Shown: in pieces, positions 14,931 through 23,560 of the stretch
Numbering within the stretch: position 1 is the first letter of the stretch
Layout: the number at the start of each line of letters is the position of its first letter
Assembly: GCA_034428935.1 (NCBI GenBank)
Contig: DAOUHB010000127.1
Span: 1-33,425, forward strand
DNA: 33,425 bases
Origin: JAAYZQ01 sp034428935
Lineage (GTDB): Bacteria; Chloroflexota; Anaerolineae; JAAYZQ01
Direction: 5' to 3'
Made by a program: the position numbers and the translations under genes
The notes under the pieces: generated by a model
Told to the model about the DNA's origin: nothing
Databases searched by the model: none
The model's input: the letters and a program-made list of their open reading frames with translations, nothing else

Positions 14931-14959
14931 TTGGCCCTTTGTAACGTTTGTGGTACAAT
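14931..14959 (+). promoter_or_regulatory. Promoter of the DUF58 gene
   Basis: TTGGCC (14931-14936) and TACAAT (14954-14959) are spaced by 17 bases. The expected start near 14966 lies downstream of the in-frame ATG at 14948, which excludes that codon and supports the TTG at 15008. Confidence 0.6.
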
Positions 14960-15007
14960 GAGTTCGCGCTACCAGACGGTGGGCAACGCTGGGAGAGGGG
15001 GCATCAT

Positions 15008-16321
15008 TTGAAGCGAAGCCGGATTGTTCTGCTCCTGTGGCTGATCGTGGGCATCAGCGCCTTTGGCGCGGGCCGGGAGCTGCTTTACAATCTGTGGTAC
15101 CTTCTGACCGCGTTGCTGATCCTTGCCTTCCTCTGGGCCCAGGTCAGCATCCGCTGGGTTGTTGTGGAGCGGCAGACGCGCACCACGCGCTCCCAGGTGG
15201 GCAAGATGGCCGAGGAGCGCATCCTGGTGCGCAACCAGGGCGTGCTGCCCAAGCTATGGCTCGAGGTGCGAGATCACTCCACGCTGCCCAACCACCGGGT
15301 CAGCCGTGTCATCAGCCCCCTGGGCGCGCGGCGCCTGCAGGCCTGGACCGTCCAGACCCGCTGCCTGCAGCGCGGCAGGTTCCGCCTGGGGCCCATGACC
15401 CTCAGTGGCGGCGACCCCTTCGGCCTCTTTCACGTCAGCCAGGATCTGGACCTTCCGCCGACGTCGACCCTCATCGTTTACCCCCAGACCTTTGACCTGC
15501 CCGAGTTTGCGCCGCTGGTGGGCATCATGCCCGGCGGCGATACCATGCGCCGCCGCACCCCCTACGTGACGACCAACGTCTCCGGCGTCCGCGACTATGC
15601 GCCCGGCGACAGCTTTAACCGCATCCACTGGCCCTCCTCGGCGCGCACCGGCCGGCTCATCTCCAAGGAGTTCGAGCTGGACCCCACGGCCGACGTCTGG
15701 CTGTTCCTCGACCTGGAGCACGTGGCCCAGTCGGACCTGCCCTGGGCGGGGAAGGTTCCCTGGTCCGAGCCCCGCCTGCCCTGGGAGGCGAGCACCGAGC
15801 CGATGCTGGCGCCCTCTACCGTGGAGTATGGCATCGCCACCGCGGCCTCCCTGGCCAAGCACTTTATCGAGCGCGATCGGGGCGTGGGCTTTATCGCCTA
15901 CAGCCACCAGCGCCAGGTGATCCCGGCCGACCGTGGCGAGCGCCAGTTGAGCAAGATCCTGGAGACCCTGGCCGTCATCCAGGCCGAAGGCCGCATCCCC
16001 ATCTCCGAGATCCTGGCCGCCGAGGGGGCCCACCTGGGCCGCAACACCACCGCCGTCGTCATCACCTCCACCGACCAGCCCTACTGGATCGCGGCGGCCC
16101 GCGACATGCGCCAGCGCGGCCTGAACATGGTTGCCGTGTTGATGGAGTGCCACAGCTTTGGCAATCCGCGGAGCAACGAGGAATTGGCCGTCGATCTGTC
16201 CATCAGCGGGGTGCTCACCTACCTTGTGCGAGAGGGCGACAACCTGGCCGAGGCCCTGGCCCGGCCCTATGCCCACGCAGTCAAACCACCCGGCGGCCGC
16301 GAAACGGCGCCGGAGAGATAG
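15008..16321 (+). CDS. DUF58-domain membrane protein
   Basis: 437 residues from TTG at 15008, six bases after GAGAGGGGG. Two hydrophobic segments lie at about 6-20 and 25-45, followed by a strand-rich region (VLVRNQG-like, ERILVRNQGVLPKLWLEV). The DUF58 core motif is VSGVRDYAPGDSFNRIHWPSSARTGRL (about 195-221), then a von Willebrand-like fold beginning WLFLDLEH. DUF58 proteins usually accompany MoxR ATPases and transglutaminase-like proteins and are thought to act in envelope or enzyme maturation. Neither partner is seen here. It has its own promoter, and mnmE follows after 73 bases, so mnmE may be read from it. Confidence 0.9.
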   Translation: MKRSRIVLLLWLIVGISAFGAGRELLYNLWYLLTALLILAFLWAQVSIRWVVVERQTRTTRSQVGKMAEERILVRNQGVLPKLWLEVRDHSTLPNHRVSRVISPLGARRLQAWTVQTRCLQRGRFRLGPMTLSGGDPFGLFHVSQDLDLPPTSTLIVYPQTFDLPEFAPLVGIMPGGDTMRRRTPYVTTNVSGVRDYAPGDSFNRIHWPSSARTGRLISKEFELDPTADVWLFLDLEHVAQSDLPWAGKVPWSEPRLPWEASTEPMLAPSTVEYGIATAASLAKHFIERDRGVGFIAYSHQRQVIPADRGERQLSKILETLAVIQAEGRIPISEILAAEGAHLGRNTTAVVITSTDQPYWIAAARDMRQRGLNMVAVLMECHSFGNPRSNEELAVDLSISGVLTYLVREGDNLAEALARPYAHAVKPPGGRETAPER

Positions 16322-16394
16322 GAGCCGGCCGGAGCCTGGTTGGGGCGTTGCCACGACGGTTGGCGCGGACGCCCCGCCGGCCGGCTGAGGGCTT

Positions 16395-17780
16395 ATGATT
16401 GGCCTGGACGACACCATCGCCGCCATCGCCACTCCGGTGGGAGAGGGCGGCATCGGCATTGTGCGCCTGTCGGGGCCCGATGCCGCGAACATCCTGGAAC
16501 GCCTGTTTGTGCCGGCGTCACCCCTGCCTGCAGGCCGGCCGCAGCCACGAGCCCTGCACTACGGGCACATCGTGGACCCGGCCACGGGGCAGGTGGTGGA
16601 CGAGGTGCTGGCGGCCCACATGCCGGCCCCGGCCACCTACACGCGCCAGGACGTGGTCGAGATCGACGGGCACGGCGGCATCGTCGCCCTGCGCCGTATA
16701 TTGGGCCTTTGCCTGCGCCACGGAGCGCGCCTGGCCGAGGCGGGCGAGTTCACCGCCCGGGCATTTCTCAACGGCCGCCTGGACCTTGCCCAGGCGGAGG
16801 CAGTCCTGGACGTGGTGCGCTCCCGGACCGAGGTCTCGCTGCAGGCGGCGGTCGGCCAGTTGGCCGGGCGCCTCTCGGACCAACTGCGGCCCCTGCGGGC
16901 CCGACTGGTGGACGCCCTGGCCTACACCGAGGCCACCCTGGACTTTGCCGAGGACGAGATCCCGCCCCAGGACATCGGCCAGGCCCTGGAAGAGGCTGCC
17001 GCCGGCCTGGAGCGGCTGCTGGCCGAGGCCGAGCGTGGCATCGTCTACCGCCAGGGGGTGCGCGTCGCCATCGTCGGCCGGCCCAACGTCGGCAAGTCGA
17101 GCCTCCTGAACAGGCTCCTGCGCACCAACCGGGCCATCGTCACCGACATCCCGGGCACGACGCGCGACACGCTGGAAGAGACGTTGAACCTGCGGGGCAT
17201 ACCCGTGGTCCTGGTGGATACGGCGGGCATCCAGGCCGAGCCGGACGATCTCGTCGAGAGGCTGGGGGTCGAGCGCAGCCGCGCCGCCCTGGCCCAGGCC
17301 GACCTGGCCCTGCTGGTGGTCGATACCAGCCAGCCCCTGACCGACGCCGACCGGGCCATCGCCGGCCTGGTGCGGGGCAGGCAGGCCATCGTCGTTCTGA
17401 ACAAGGTCGATCTCCCGGCCTATGCCGGGCCGGCCCTCGCCGGGATCGGCGGTGACGCCTCGTTGCCGGCCGTGCGCGTCTCGGCCCTGTCGGGCCAGGG
17501 GCTCGACGCATTGGAGGAGGCACTGGTCGAGACGGTCCTCTCGGGAGGGGTTACGGCCTCCGAGCCGCCCATGGTCACCAACCCGCGCCACAAGGAGGCC
17601 CTGGAGCGAGCGCTGGACCACGTCCGCGCGGCCGGCGCGGCCCACGACCGCGGCGAGCTGCCCGAGTTGCTGGCCATCGACCTGTCGGCCGCGGTGCAGG
17701 CCCTGGGCGAGATCACGGGCCAGGCCGCCGGCGAGGACCTCATCGAGGCCATATTTTCCAATTTTTGTGTTGGAAAGTGA
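16395..17780 (+). CDS. mnmE: tRNA uridine-5-carboxymethylaminomethyl modification GTPase MnmE
   Basis: 461 residues, full length. The N-terminal folate-binding domain begins DDTIAAIATPVGEGGIGIVRLSG. The inserted GTPase domain has G1 GRPNVGKSS, the G2 region IPGTTRDT, G3 DTAGI and G4 NKVD. The C-terminus is FCVGK, the CxGK motif required for catalysis. With MnmG it modifies the wobble uridine of several tRNAs. The stop codon TGA is part of the ribosome site of the next gene. In many bacteria mnmE sits right behind jag; here a DUF58 gene and a repeat lie between them. Confidence 0.97.
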   Translation: MIGLDDTIAAIATPVGEGGIGIVRLSGPDAANILERLFVPASPLPAGRPQPRALHYGHIVDPATGQVVDEVLAAHMPAPATYTRQDVVEIDGHGGIVALRRILGLCLRHGARLAEAGEFTARAFLNGRLDLAQAEAVLDVVRSRTEVSLQAAVGQLAGRLSDQLRPLRARLVDALAYTEATLDFAEDEIPPQDIGQALEEAAAGLERLLAEAERGIVYRQGVRVAIVGRPNVGKSSLLNRLLRTNRAIVTDIPGTTRDTLEETLNLRGIPVVLVDTAGIQAEPDDLVERLGVERSRAALAQADLALLVVDTSQPLTDADRAIAGLVRGRQAIVVLNKVDLPAYAGPALAGIGGDASLPAVRVSALSGQGLDALEEALVETVLSGGVTASEPPMVTNPRHKEALERALDHVRAAGAAHDRGELPELLAIDLSAAVQALGEITGQAAGEDLIEAIFSNFCVGK

Positions 17781-17790
17781 GGAACGGACT

Positions 17791-19344
17791 ATGATGTGCG
17801 GCAAAAGATCTGGGCGAAAGACCTGGTGGCAGCCCCTGCTGCTGGTCCTGGTGGCAAGCATCCTTGGTGGCTGCGGCACCCCGCCCGTTAGCGGCGTCAC
17901 GGCCGTGGCGACGAGCCCGACGGCAACCGCGACGCCTACCCGGACAGCGACGTTGACTGCGCTGCCCACCGTCAAGGCGGCCGGGACATGGACGCCGTCG
18001 CCCACGCCGACGCGGACGCCCTCCATCACTCCCACGCGATCCCCGCGCTACACGGCCACGGCCAGCCTCACACCCACCGCCTCGGCCACGGCCACGGCCA
18101 GCCGCACGCCCGGGCCGCCGCTGCCGACCATTACGCCGACCCTGACCATCACTCCCTCGGCGACCATCACCCCCACTCCTACGCCGACGCTGACGCCGAC
18201 GCCCATGTACAGCCCGACGCCCATGCCTACCGTGGCTGTCACCGACAATATCCTGCACGTGCTCCTCATTGGCCTGGACTCGACCCAGAACCTGAACGGG
18301 CAGAACAGCGACGTGATCATTGTCGGGATACTGAACAAGGACACCAAGCAAGTGTCGCTGCTCTCCCTCCCGCGCGACCTGTGGGTCTATATCCCGACCT
18401 ATGGCTGGAACCGGATCAACACTGCCCACAAATACGGCTATCGCACCGGCTACCCGGGCGGCGGCGCCGCCCTGCTGGCCGACACCATCACCGTCAACTT
18501 TGGCATCCCCATCGACAACTGGGCGCGCATCGACTTTCAAGGCTTTTCCCGCGTCGTGGACGAGCTGGGCGGCGTCGACATGGTCGTCGCCTGCCCGGTC
18601 AACCTCACCTTCCAGGCTGGCGAGGGCGGCGAGGAAGGCGACCAGATCCTGCAGCCCGGCGTCCATCACATGGACGGCGCCACGGCCCTGCGCTACGTGC
18701 GCACCCGCCGTGGAGGGAGCGACTTTGACCGCGCCCGGCGCCAGCAGCAGTTCCTGAAGGCCGTGTGGCGGCAGACCAAAAGCCCCGACCTCGTCCTCAA
18801 GATCCCGGGCTTGTGGTCGGCGTTAAAGGACAGCTACCAGACGGACCTCACGCTCGGCGACGTGCTGTCCCTGGTGCCCATCGGCCTGGAGCTCAAGTCG
18901 CAGCGCATACGCAGCCGCTACATCGGCCAGGAGCACACCATCGACTGGACCAACGCCGACGGCTGGCGGGTGCTGCTGCCCCGCTACGACGAGATCGCAA
19001 AGGTGGTGGCCAGCCTCTACGCGCCCCCCTCGGGCAGCGAAGAGGGCGCGGCCAAAGAGGAGGCCCAGGTCGAGATCTTGAACGGCACGGGCCTGCCACA
19101 GCGCGAGCTCATCGCTGCCGACCTCCTCGGCTGGCGGGGCGTGACCGTGTCTCACACCGGCCCCGCCGATGAGCCAACCGTCGCCCAAACCCGGATCATT
19201 GTCTTTCGCGACAAGCCAACGACGGTGGCCTTGTTGATGCGAGAGCTGGATGTGGCCGAGGAGAACGTCGTTCAGCAACCCGATCCCGACCAGGCGGCCG
19301 ACATACGGGTCATCCTGGGAGCAGATTACAACCCCTGCAAGTAG
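17791..19344 (+). CDS. LytR-CpsA-Psr (LCP) family lipoprotein with LytR C-terminal domain
   Basis: 517 residues from ATG at 17791 (TGAGGA seven bases upstream). Residues 1-28 are a lipoprotein signal with lipobox LGGC (C28). A low-complexity Thr/Pro/Ser linker follows (about 30-150). The LCP domain has LLIGLDS, SDVIIVGILNKDTKQVSLLS, LPRDLWVYIP and LRYVRTRRGGSDFDRARRQQ, which includes the arginines that bind polyprenyl pyrophosphate. A C-terminal LytR_C domain begins VEILNGTG. LCP enzymes attach glycopolymers from lipid carriers to the cell wall or proteins. Most LCP proteins have a transmembrane anchor, so a lipid anchor with a long flexible arm is unusual. The downstream unknown gene at 19367 is probably in the same operon. 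Confidence 0.9.
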   Translation: MMCGKRSGRKTWWQPLLLVLVASILGGCGTPPVSGVTAVATSPTATATPTRTATLTALPTVKAAGTWTPSPTPTRTPSITPTRSPRYTATASLTPTASATATASRTPGPPLPTITPTLTITPSATITPTPTPTLTPTPMYSPTPMPTVAVTDNILHVLLIGLDSTQNLNGQNSDVIIVGILNKDTKQVSLLSLPRDLWVYIPTYGWNRINTAHKYGYRTGYPGGGAALLADTITVNFGIPIDNWARIDFQGFSRVVDELGGVDMVVACPVNLTFQAGEGGEEGDQILQPGVHHMDGATALRYVRTRRGGSDFDRARRQQQFLKAVWRQTKSPDLVLKIPGLWSALKDSYQTDLTLGDVLSLVPIGLELKSQRIRSRYIGQEHTIDWTNADGWRVLLPRYDEIAKVVASLYAPPSGSEEGAAKEEAQVEILNGTGLPQRELIAADLLGWRGVTVSHTGPADEPTVAQTRIIVFRDKPTTVALLMRELDVAEENVVQQPDPDQAADIRVILGADYNPCK

Positions 19345-19366
19345 CAACGGGGAGGAGGGAGCAAGC

Positions 19367-19885
19367 GTGGCCAAGTCCTATACCCTGGAAGCGGGAGAAA
19401 AGGCGAGCCAGGTGATGGTCGGCACGGCCCACACGCTCATGTGGGGTGACCTGGTGACCAAGGAGCAGATCTCGGTCTCGGCCTTTCTCAACACCCTCGC
19501 CGAGGATTTCGTGCCCCTGCACGACGTCAAAATCCTCTTCCTGGCGCCGACGCAGCAGATGCCACCGCTGGAGCGGCCGACGGTCCACGTCAAGCTGGAA
19601 GAGATCCTGATGTTCTTCGAGATGGCGGGGACGGAGCCGATGCCCGAGGAGACCCACGTGCGCCGCCTGGAGCCGGTGGAGGCCATCCTCGGTTCCTTTT
19701 ACCTGGAGGGCTCGATCCTGAAGTCGCCCCTGGCCAACCTGCACACCATGCTCCTCGTCTCCAAGGATCCCTACCTGCACCTCTACCAGGGCTCGGTCCG
19801 CCACGTGGCCAAGCCGTGGCTGGGTACGATGGCGGCCAACGCGATCCTGGTGAGGCGCGAGAGCCTCATCATGGCGGTGCGCTAG
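19367..19885 (+). CDS. Conserved-looking protein of unknown function, 172 residues
   Basis: Starts at GTG 19367, six bases behind GGGGAGGAGGGA; upstream in-frame codons overlap the LCP gene. The protein looks soluble and strand-rich. Landmarks are HTLMWGDLVTKEQISVSAFL, HDVKILFLAP, KLEEILMFFEM, EAILGSFYLEGSI and ANAILVRRESLIMAVR, without signal peptide or membrane segment. I do not recognise a family. It lies 22 bases behind the LCP gene and ends three bases from the convergent PP2C-like gene. The regular hydrophobic pattern and strong ribosome site support a real gene. Confidence 0.7.
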   Translation: MAKSYTLEAGEKASQVMVGTAHTLMWGDLVTKEQISVSAFLNTLAEDFVPLHDVKILFLAPTQQMPPLERPTVHVKLEEILMFFEMAGTEPMPEETHVRRLEPVEAILGSFYLEGSILKSPLANLHTMLLVSKDPYLHLYQGSVRHVAKPWLGTMAANAILVRRESLIMAVR

Positions 19886-19888
19886 CCC

Positions 19889-22087
19889 TCACTGCGAGAG
19901 CGGGAGGATGAGAAGGTAGAGCTTCTGGCCGCTGAGGACGTAGGCGCGGCCGCCGATCTCGTCGACGAACAGGTTTCTCGCCGCGGCCAGAGGATCGCCG
20001 CCCGTGCCCGCGTCGCTCTCGGCGATGCGGAATTGCTGTTTCAGGTTCCCGGCGTCGTCGCACTGCACGATGCGCTCGTTGCCGGGGTCGGCGATGTATA
20101 GCCACTTGGTCTCTTCCGGGGGCCGGGTAAAGAGGGCGGTGGGGCCGCGCAGGGGCGTGTCCCAGCCGGCGACGTCAAAGGTGTCGGGCTGGCCAACGGT
20201 GAGCTTGCGGATGGTGCCATCGGCATAGAGCAAGAAAATGCTGTCGCCGATGGCCATGTCGACCACGCCGGCCAGGTCCACCTCGCCCTGCAGCCACTCC
20301 TCGGGCGCGCCGGCATAACCCTCGGGCGTGGGCCCGTAGCGCCAGATCTCGTTGGCCGAGGAATCGAGGAGGTAAAAGCGCCCCGAGTGGCTGCCGGCGA
20401 GCTGCGGGAAGCGCCAGGCTTCGGTGCCGGTCACCTCGAGGTCCACGAGCTCGCCCGTCGTCGGGTCAAAGTCCAGCAGGTTGCCGCCGCTCTCCAGGAT
20501 GACCAGGCTGGCCTTCAGCCGGTTTGGGCCCACCGGCATCCACGCCATGTCGACCAGATCGCCCACGAGGACGCTGCCCACCTGCGTGCCCCTGCTCACC
20601 AGCACGGTTTGAAGGCTGTCGGAGGTCAGGGCCTTGTCCAGCTCCGGGTCCAGTTGGTGGTGATACACCCGGTCCTGGCCGCGGTCGAGGATAAAGACGT
20701 GATTGCCCTGCACCACCACGCGCTTCAGGTCCGCTTCGGCGGGATATTGGTTCAACTGGCCCACCCAGCTCACCCGCTTTACGCCGTTGACGATGTCCAG
20801 GCGAGACCGGATCTTTTGCTGGAGGTCGAGGGCCTGGGGGTCGTCGGGCCGCCGCTCCAGGATACCGGACAGGGCCTGCTGGGCGTTGGCCAGGTGGGCG
20901 CGCACCACGGCAGGATCGCCCGTGGCCTGGGACTGTTGCCAGTAGCCCTCGGCCTCCTCCCACAGGGCCTCCATCTCTGCGCGGTTGGCCCCCCCGCGCT
21001 GCAGAAGCGTCACACCCACCACCGCCGCCACCACCAGGGGGATGGCGATGGCGACGATGAGCAGGATCTTTTGTACCGGGTCGCCGGGCGCTTGGGCCAC
21101 GGGCGCGCGTTCCGCTTCTCGTTTTGCCGTCGTTCGGCCGCGAGACGCAGCCGGAGCCGGTCTCCTCACTGGCTGAGCTCCTCTTTTTTCGGGCATCATT
21201 CGCTTCAGAAGGGCCAGCCCGCCGGCGCCCAGGCCGCCCAGGGCAGCGGAGGCGGACCGGCCGGCCTCCTTGAGCCGGGCGCCGGGGTCCCACTCCCCCA
21301 CGCGCTCCAGGAGCCCTGGCCCCGCGGGGGCTGCCTGGGACATCGGGACCGGCGCCGGGGCCGGCACCTGGATGGCGGCCTCGGCCCGCCCGGCGCCCCC
21401 CACGCGCACGACCAGCGCCGAGAGGTCCTCGCCCTGCCCGGCGGCGGCCAGCGACTCGAGCACCTCCTCGATGGAGTGTTGAGCCACGATGGCGGCCAGG
21501 TCGCCGGCGGCGATGCGGCGGGCCAGGCTCTCCCCGGCCAGGATCAGGCTGTCGCCGGCGGCCACCTCCGCGTGAAAGAGGGCCGGGCGCAGGTCGCGGC
21601 GCTCGCCCAGGGCGGCGCCGTCCATCTCCTCGGGGGGAATGCCGTCCAGCCAGGGTGAGACGTCGGGATAGCGCGTGACCTGGCCTTCCCGGGCGACAAA
21701 GGCAGCCGCCGGGCCGGCCTGGGCGAGAAAGAGGTCCTGCTCGCGCAGGACGGCACACGTCACCCCGGCGGTGCGCCGCTCGGTGGGCAGCGAGTTGCGG
21801 TTCTCCTCCAGGAGCTCGGCGTTGGCCCGGGCGAGGGCCCGCTGCAGGCCGGCGGTGACGCTGCCCGGCTGGCTGAAATACTCGTCGCATACCGTGCGGG
21901 CAATCTGCCGCGCCACCCCATGGCGCGTGGCCGGCGGTCCCGCGACCTCGGCCAGGACGTAGAACCGGTCGCGGCTGCGCCCCCGGCCCCCGCGCGAGGC
22001 ACGTTCTTCCACCAGGATGCCGCTTGCCTCGTCAACCCGGCCGCCACCCGCGAGGGCAATCTGGCCCACGCTGGTTTGAATGCCCAT
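19889..22087 (-). CDS. Membrane-anchored PP2C-like pseudophosphatase with extracytoplasmic propeller
   Basis: 732 residues; ATG at 22087 with GGAGG upstream. Residues 1-230 follow the PP2C fold plan, but the metal-binding motif is lost: the usual ADGMGG is AEVAGP (about 46-51), and the late DN motif reads GEDLSALVV. A Pro/Ala linker and a basic stretch precede a single transmembrane helix (about 340-362, ILLIVAIAIPLVVAAVVGVTLL). The C-terminal 360 residues outside the membrane start with a helical pair and continue as a repeated strand pattern typical of NHL or similar propellers (VVQGNHVFILDRGQDRVY, GDSIFLLYADGTIRKL, WLYIADPGNERIVQ). It is probably a non-catalytic sensor or scaffold linking an outer propeller to a cytoplasmic PP2C-like domain. 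No kinase gene is adjacent. Confidence 0.75.
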   Translation of the reverse strand: MGIQTSVGQIALAGGGRVDEASGILVEERASRGGRGRSRDRFYVLAEVAGPPATRHGVARQIARTVCDEYFSQPGSVTAGLQRALARANAELLEENRNSLPTERRTAGVTCAVLREQDLFLAQAGPAAAFVAREGQVTRYPDVSPWLDGIPPEEMDGAALGERRDLRPALFHAEVAAGDSLILAGESLARRIAAGDLAAIVAQHSIEEVLESLAAAGQGEDLSALVVRVGGAGRAEAAIQVPAPAPVPMSQAAPAGPGLLERVGEWDPGARLKEAGRSASAALGGLGAGGLALLKRMMPEKRGAQPVRRPAPAASRGRTTAKREAERAPVAQAPGDPVQKILLIVAIAIPLVVAAVVGVTLLQRGGANRAEMEALWEEAEGYWQQSQATGDPAVVRAHLANAQQALSGILERRPDDPQALDLQQKIRSRLDIVNGVKRVSWVGQLNQYPAEADLKRVVVQGNHVFILDRGQDRVYHHQLDPELDKALTSDSLQTVLVSRGTQVGSVLVGDLVDMAWMPVGPNRLKASLVILESGGNLLDFDPTTGELVDLEVTGTEAWRFPQLAGSHSGRFYLLDSSANEIWRYGPTPEGYAGAPEEWLQGEVDLAGVVDMAIGDSIFLLYADGTIRKLTVGQPDTFDVAGWDTPLRGPTALFTRPPEETKWLYIADPGNERIVQCDDAGNLKQQFRIAESDAGTGGDPLAAARNLFVDEIGGRAYVLSGQKLYLLILPLSQ

Positions 22088-22144
22088 GCCTCTGCCTCCC
22101 TCCCTTTGCCATCAGCGCCCCCGTTCGCGCGGCCGAGGGGCTGC

Positions 22145-22187
22145 GAAAAAGGGGCTGGCCAGTCACACGCGGTGACGTACCAGCCCC
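22145..22187 (-). terminator. Intrinsic terminator of the two-helix membrane protein gene
   Basis: Read on the minus strand, GGGGCTGG (22187-22180) pairs with CCAGCCCC (22158-22151), with an inner GTCAC/GTGAC pair. The stem is followed by TTTTT (22150-22146). This ends transcription from the gene at 22254 before the PP2C-like gene. The remainder of 22088-22253 contains nothing else evident. Confidence 0.75.
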
Positions 22188-22253
22188 GCCGGCTGCCGTG
22201 CCCGGGTTGAACGCGGGGAGCCCGCCAGGCGCTCCCGATGCTGCAAAGTGCGG

Positions 22254-23249
22254 CTACTTGGCCGTCGCCACCAACTCGATGGTCAGTTTGGTAAAGTAGC
22301 TCTTGGGCGGCAGGTCGTCGTTGCCATAGAGCAACTCCGCGATGCGCACTTCGACCTGCAGGCTGCTGGTCTCCAGGTAAAAGGGCGTGCCCGGCTGAGC
22401 GAGGACCGGGTCGCCCTTGGAGGCCAGCTTGTTGCGCAGTGCCTCGTCCTGGTAGACGTGCTCGCTCATGAGCACCTTGGTCACGGTCCGGATGTCGCTC
22501 TTGTCAAAGAGCCACACCTCAAAGGCCGTCACCTTGTCGTGGTCGCCGGCGCTGATGGTGTCCGAGATGCCCACGCCGCACTCGCCCATAAAGTCGCCCG
22601 TGGGCGTCTCGATGCTGAACGATTCGTCGTAGGTGTCCTCACCCAACTGGTAGGTGGTGATAAAGTGCCCCAGCGGTGGGCGCCCTGTGCCCTGCCAGTC
22701 CTCGATGTCGGGCCCGACGGGCGGCGCCGCGGCCATGGGCCTGTCGAGGACGTCCCCCCGACGGCGGCGAAGGGCGACGCGCAGCGCGATCCAGCCCAGG
22801 ACGATGATCAGCAGGACGGCGAAAAAGACCAGGCAGGGCACGCGCAAGCGGTCGATGAGGCTGGCCGCTTCCGCCGGCTCTTCCGCCTCGGGCGGCGCGG
22901 CGCCGGGGGTAACACCCAGCACCATGGCCAGATCCTGGACGGACTGGGCCTTGGCCGGCAAGCCCTCCGCCTCGTACTGGGCGACGGCATCGGCGAACGC
23001 CTCCTGCTTTTCCTCGTCCGTCCATCCCTGAAAGTGGCGAGCGGCCTCCTGGGGGTCCCTGTCCAGGCTGAACGAGTCCGCTGCTAGCTGGACATAGTCG
23101 GCCCTGGCCTCGGGGGCAAGGTCGTATGGGCGGGCGTCGGTCCACTGCACAGGAAAGAGCCCCCAGAAGAGGGCCATCCCCAGGAGCAGACCGGCGATCA
23201 GGCCAACGACAATGCCGATAATCAGACTGGTGCGGTTGATAGAATTCAT
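22254..23249 (-). CDS. Unknown two-helix membrane protein
   Basis: 331 residues; ATG at 23249 behind GAAGGAGG. A hydrophobic segment lies at about 8-33 (LIIGIVVGLIAGLLLGMALF). A helical extracytoplasmic region of about 100 residues follows, then a second hydrophobic segment at about 138-160 (VFFAVLLIIVLGWIALRV). The soluble C-terminal domain of about 150 residues begins DIEDWQGTGRPPLGHFITTY and looks all-beta (EVWLFDKSDIRTVTKVLMSE). No family is recognised. It has its own promoter and terminator and is therefore monocistronic. Confidence 0.7.
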   Translation of the reverse strand: MNSINRTSLIIGIVVGLIAGLLLGMALFWGLFPVQWTDARPYDLAPEARADYVQLAADSFSLDRDPQEAARHFQGWTDEEKQEAFADAVAQYEAEGLPAKAQSVQDLAMVLGVTPGAAPPEAEEPAEAASLIDRLRVPCLVFFAVLLIIVLGWIALRVALRRRRGDVLDRPMAAAPPVGPDIEDWQGTGRPPLGHFITTYQLGEDTYDESFSIETPTGDFMGECGVGISDTISAGDHDKVTAFEVWLFDKSDIRTVTKVLMSEHVYQDEALRNKLASKGDPVLAQPGTPFYLETSSLQVEVRIAELLYGNDDLPPKSYFTKLTIELVATAK

Positions 23250-23339
23250 TGTGCGCCTCCTTCCCCATTCGGCGTCGGATGCAGAGTGGCAAAGCCGCCA
23301 GCCCCGTACGTTGCCGGCGCCTCGGGCGCCGCGCTTCCT

Positions 23340-23367
23340 ATTTTATCACCTACTGGCGTGGATGCAA
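23340..23367 (-). promoter_or_regulatory. Promoter of the two-helix membrane protein gene
   Basis: On the minus strand, TTGCAT (23362-23367) and TAAAAT (23340-23345) are spaced by 16 bases. A GGCGCC-TCG-GGCGCC hairpin (23316-23330) lies in the leader. Confidence 0.45.
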
Positions 23368-23495
23368 CCCGACATCGGTTCCGTTTCGCCCGTGCATCCT
23401 TGCACAAGCACATTTTACACCAACTCGCCATAATTTGCAAGAAGGGAAGGGAAGGCCTTTGGTCTGCGGGGCAGTGATCCGGGCGGGGGCGATTG

Positions 23496-23523
23496 TTGAC
23501 AAATTCCCGAAAAATGCTAAGAT
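23496..23523 (+). promoter_or_regulatory. Promoter of the csoR-like gene and trxA
   Basis: TTGACA (23496-23501) and TAAGAT (23518-23523) are spaced by 16 bases. The candidate operator follows immediately. Confidence 0.6.
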
Positions 23524-23530
23524 AGAGCGG

Positions 23531-23545
23531 TACCCATTGGGGGTA
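23531..23545 (+). promoter_or_regulatory. Candidate CsoR/CstR-type operator
   Basis: TACCC-ATTGG-GGGTA is an inverted repeat of the form known for CsoR/CstR operators (TACC with GGTA flanking a G/C tract). It covers the expected transcription start. A second palindrome, CCACC-GG-GGTGG (23548-23559), lies beside it and contains the ribosome site, so a bound repressor could block both steps. Confidence 0.5.
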
Positions 23546-23560
23546 TTCCACCGGGGTGGT

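Noticed and set aside
14948..15007. N-terminal extension of the DUF58 protein
   Set aside because: The ATG lies ahead of the predicted transcription start and the extra residues precede a good ribosome site for the TTG at 15008.
16322..16394. Hairpin GCCGGCCGG/CCGGCCGGC between the DUF58 gene and mnmE
   Set aside because: The loop is 44 bases long and no T run follows, so it is likely a by-product of GC-rich sequence.
23249..23560. 104-residue N-terminal extension of the CsoR-like regulator
   Set aside because: It would run through the promoter and operator and does not resemble any part of the family.
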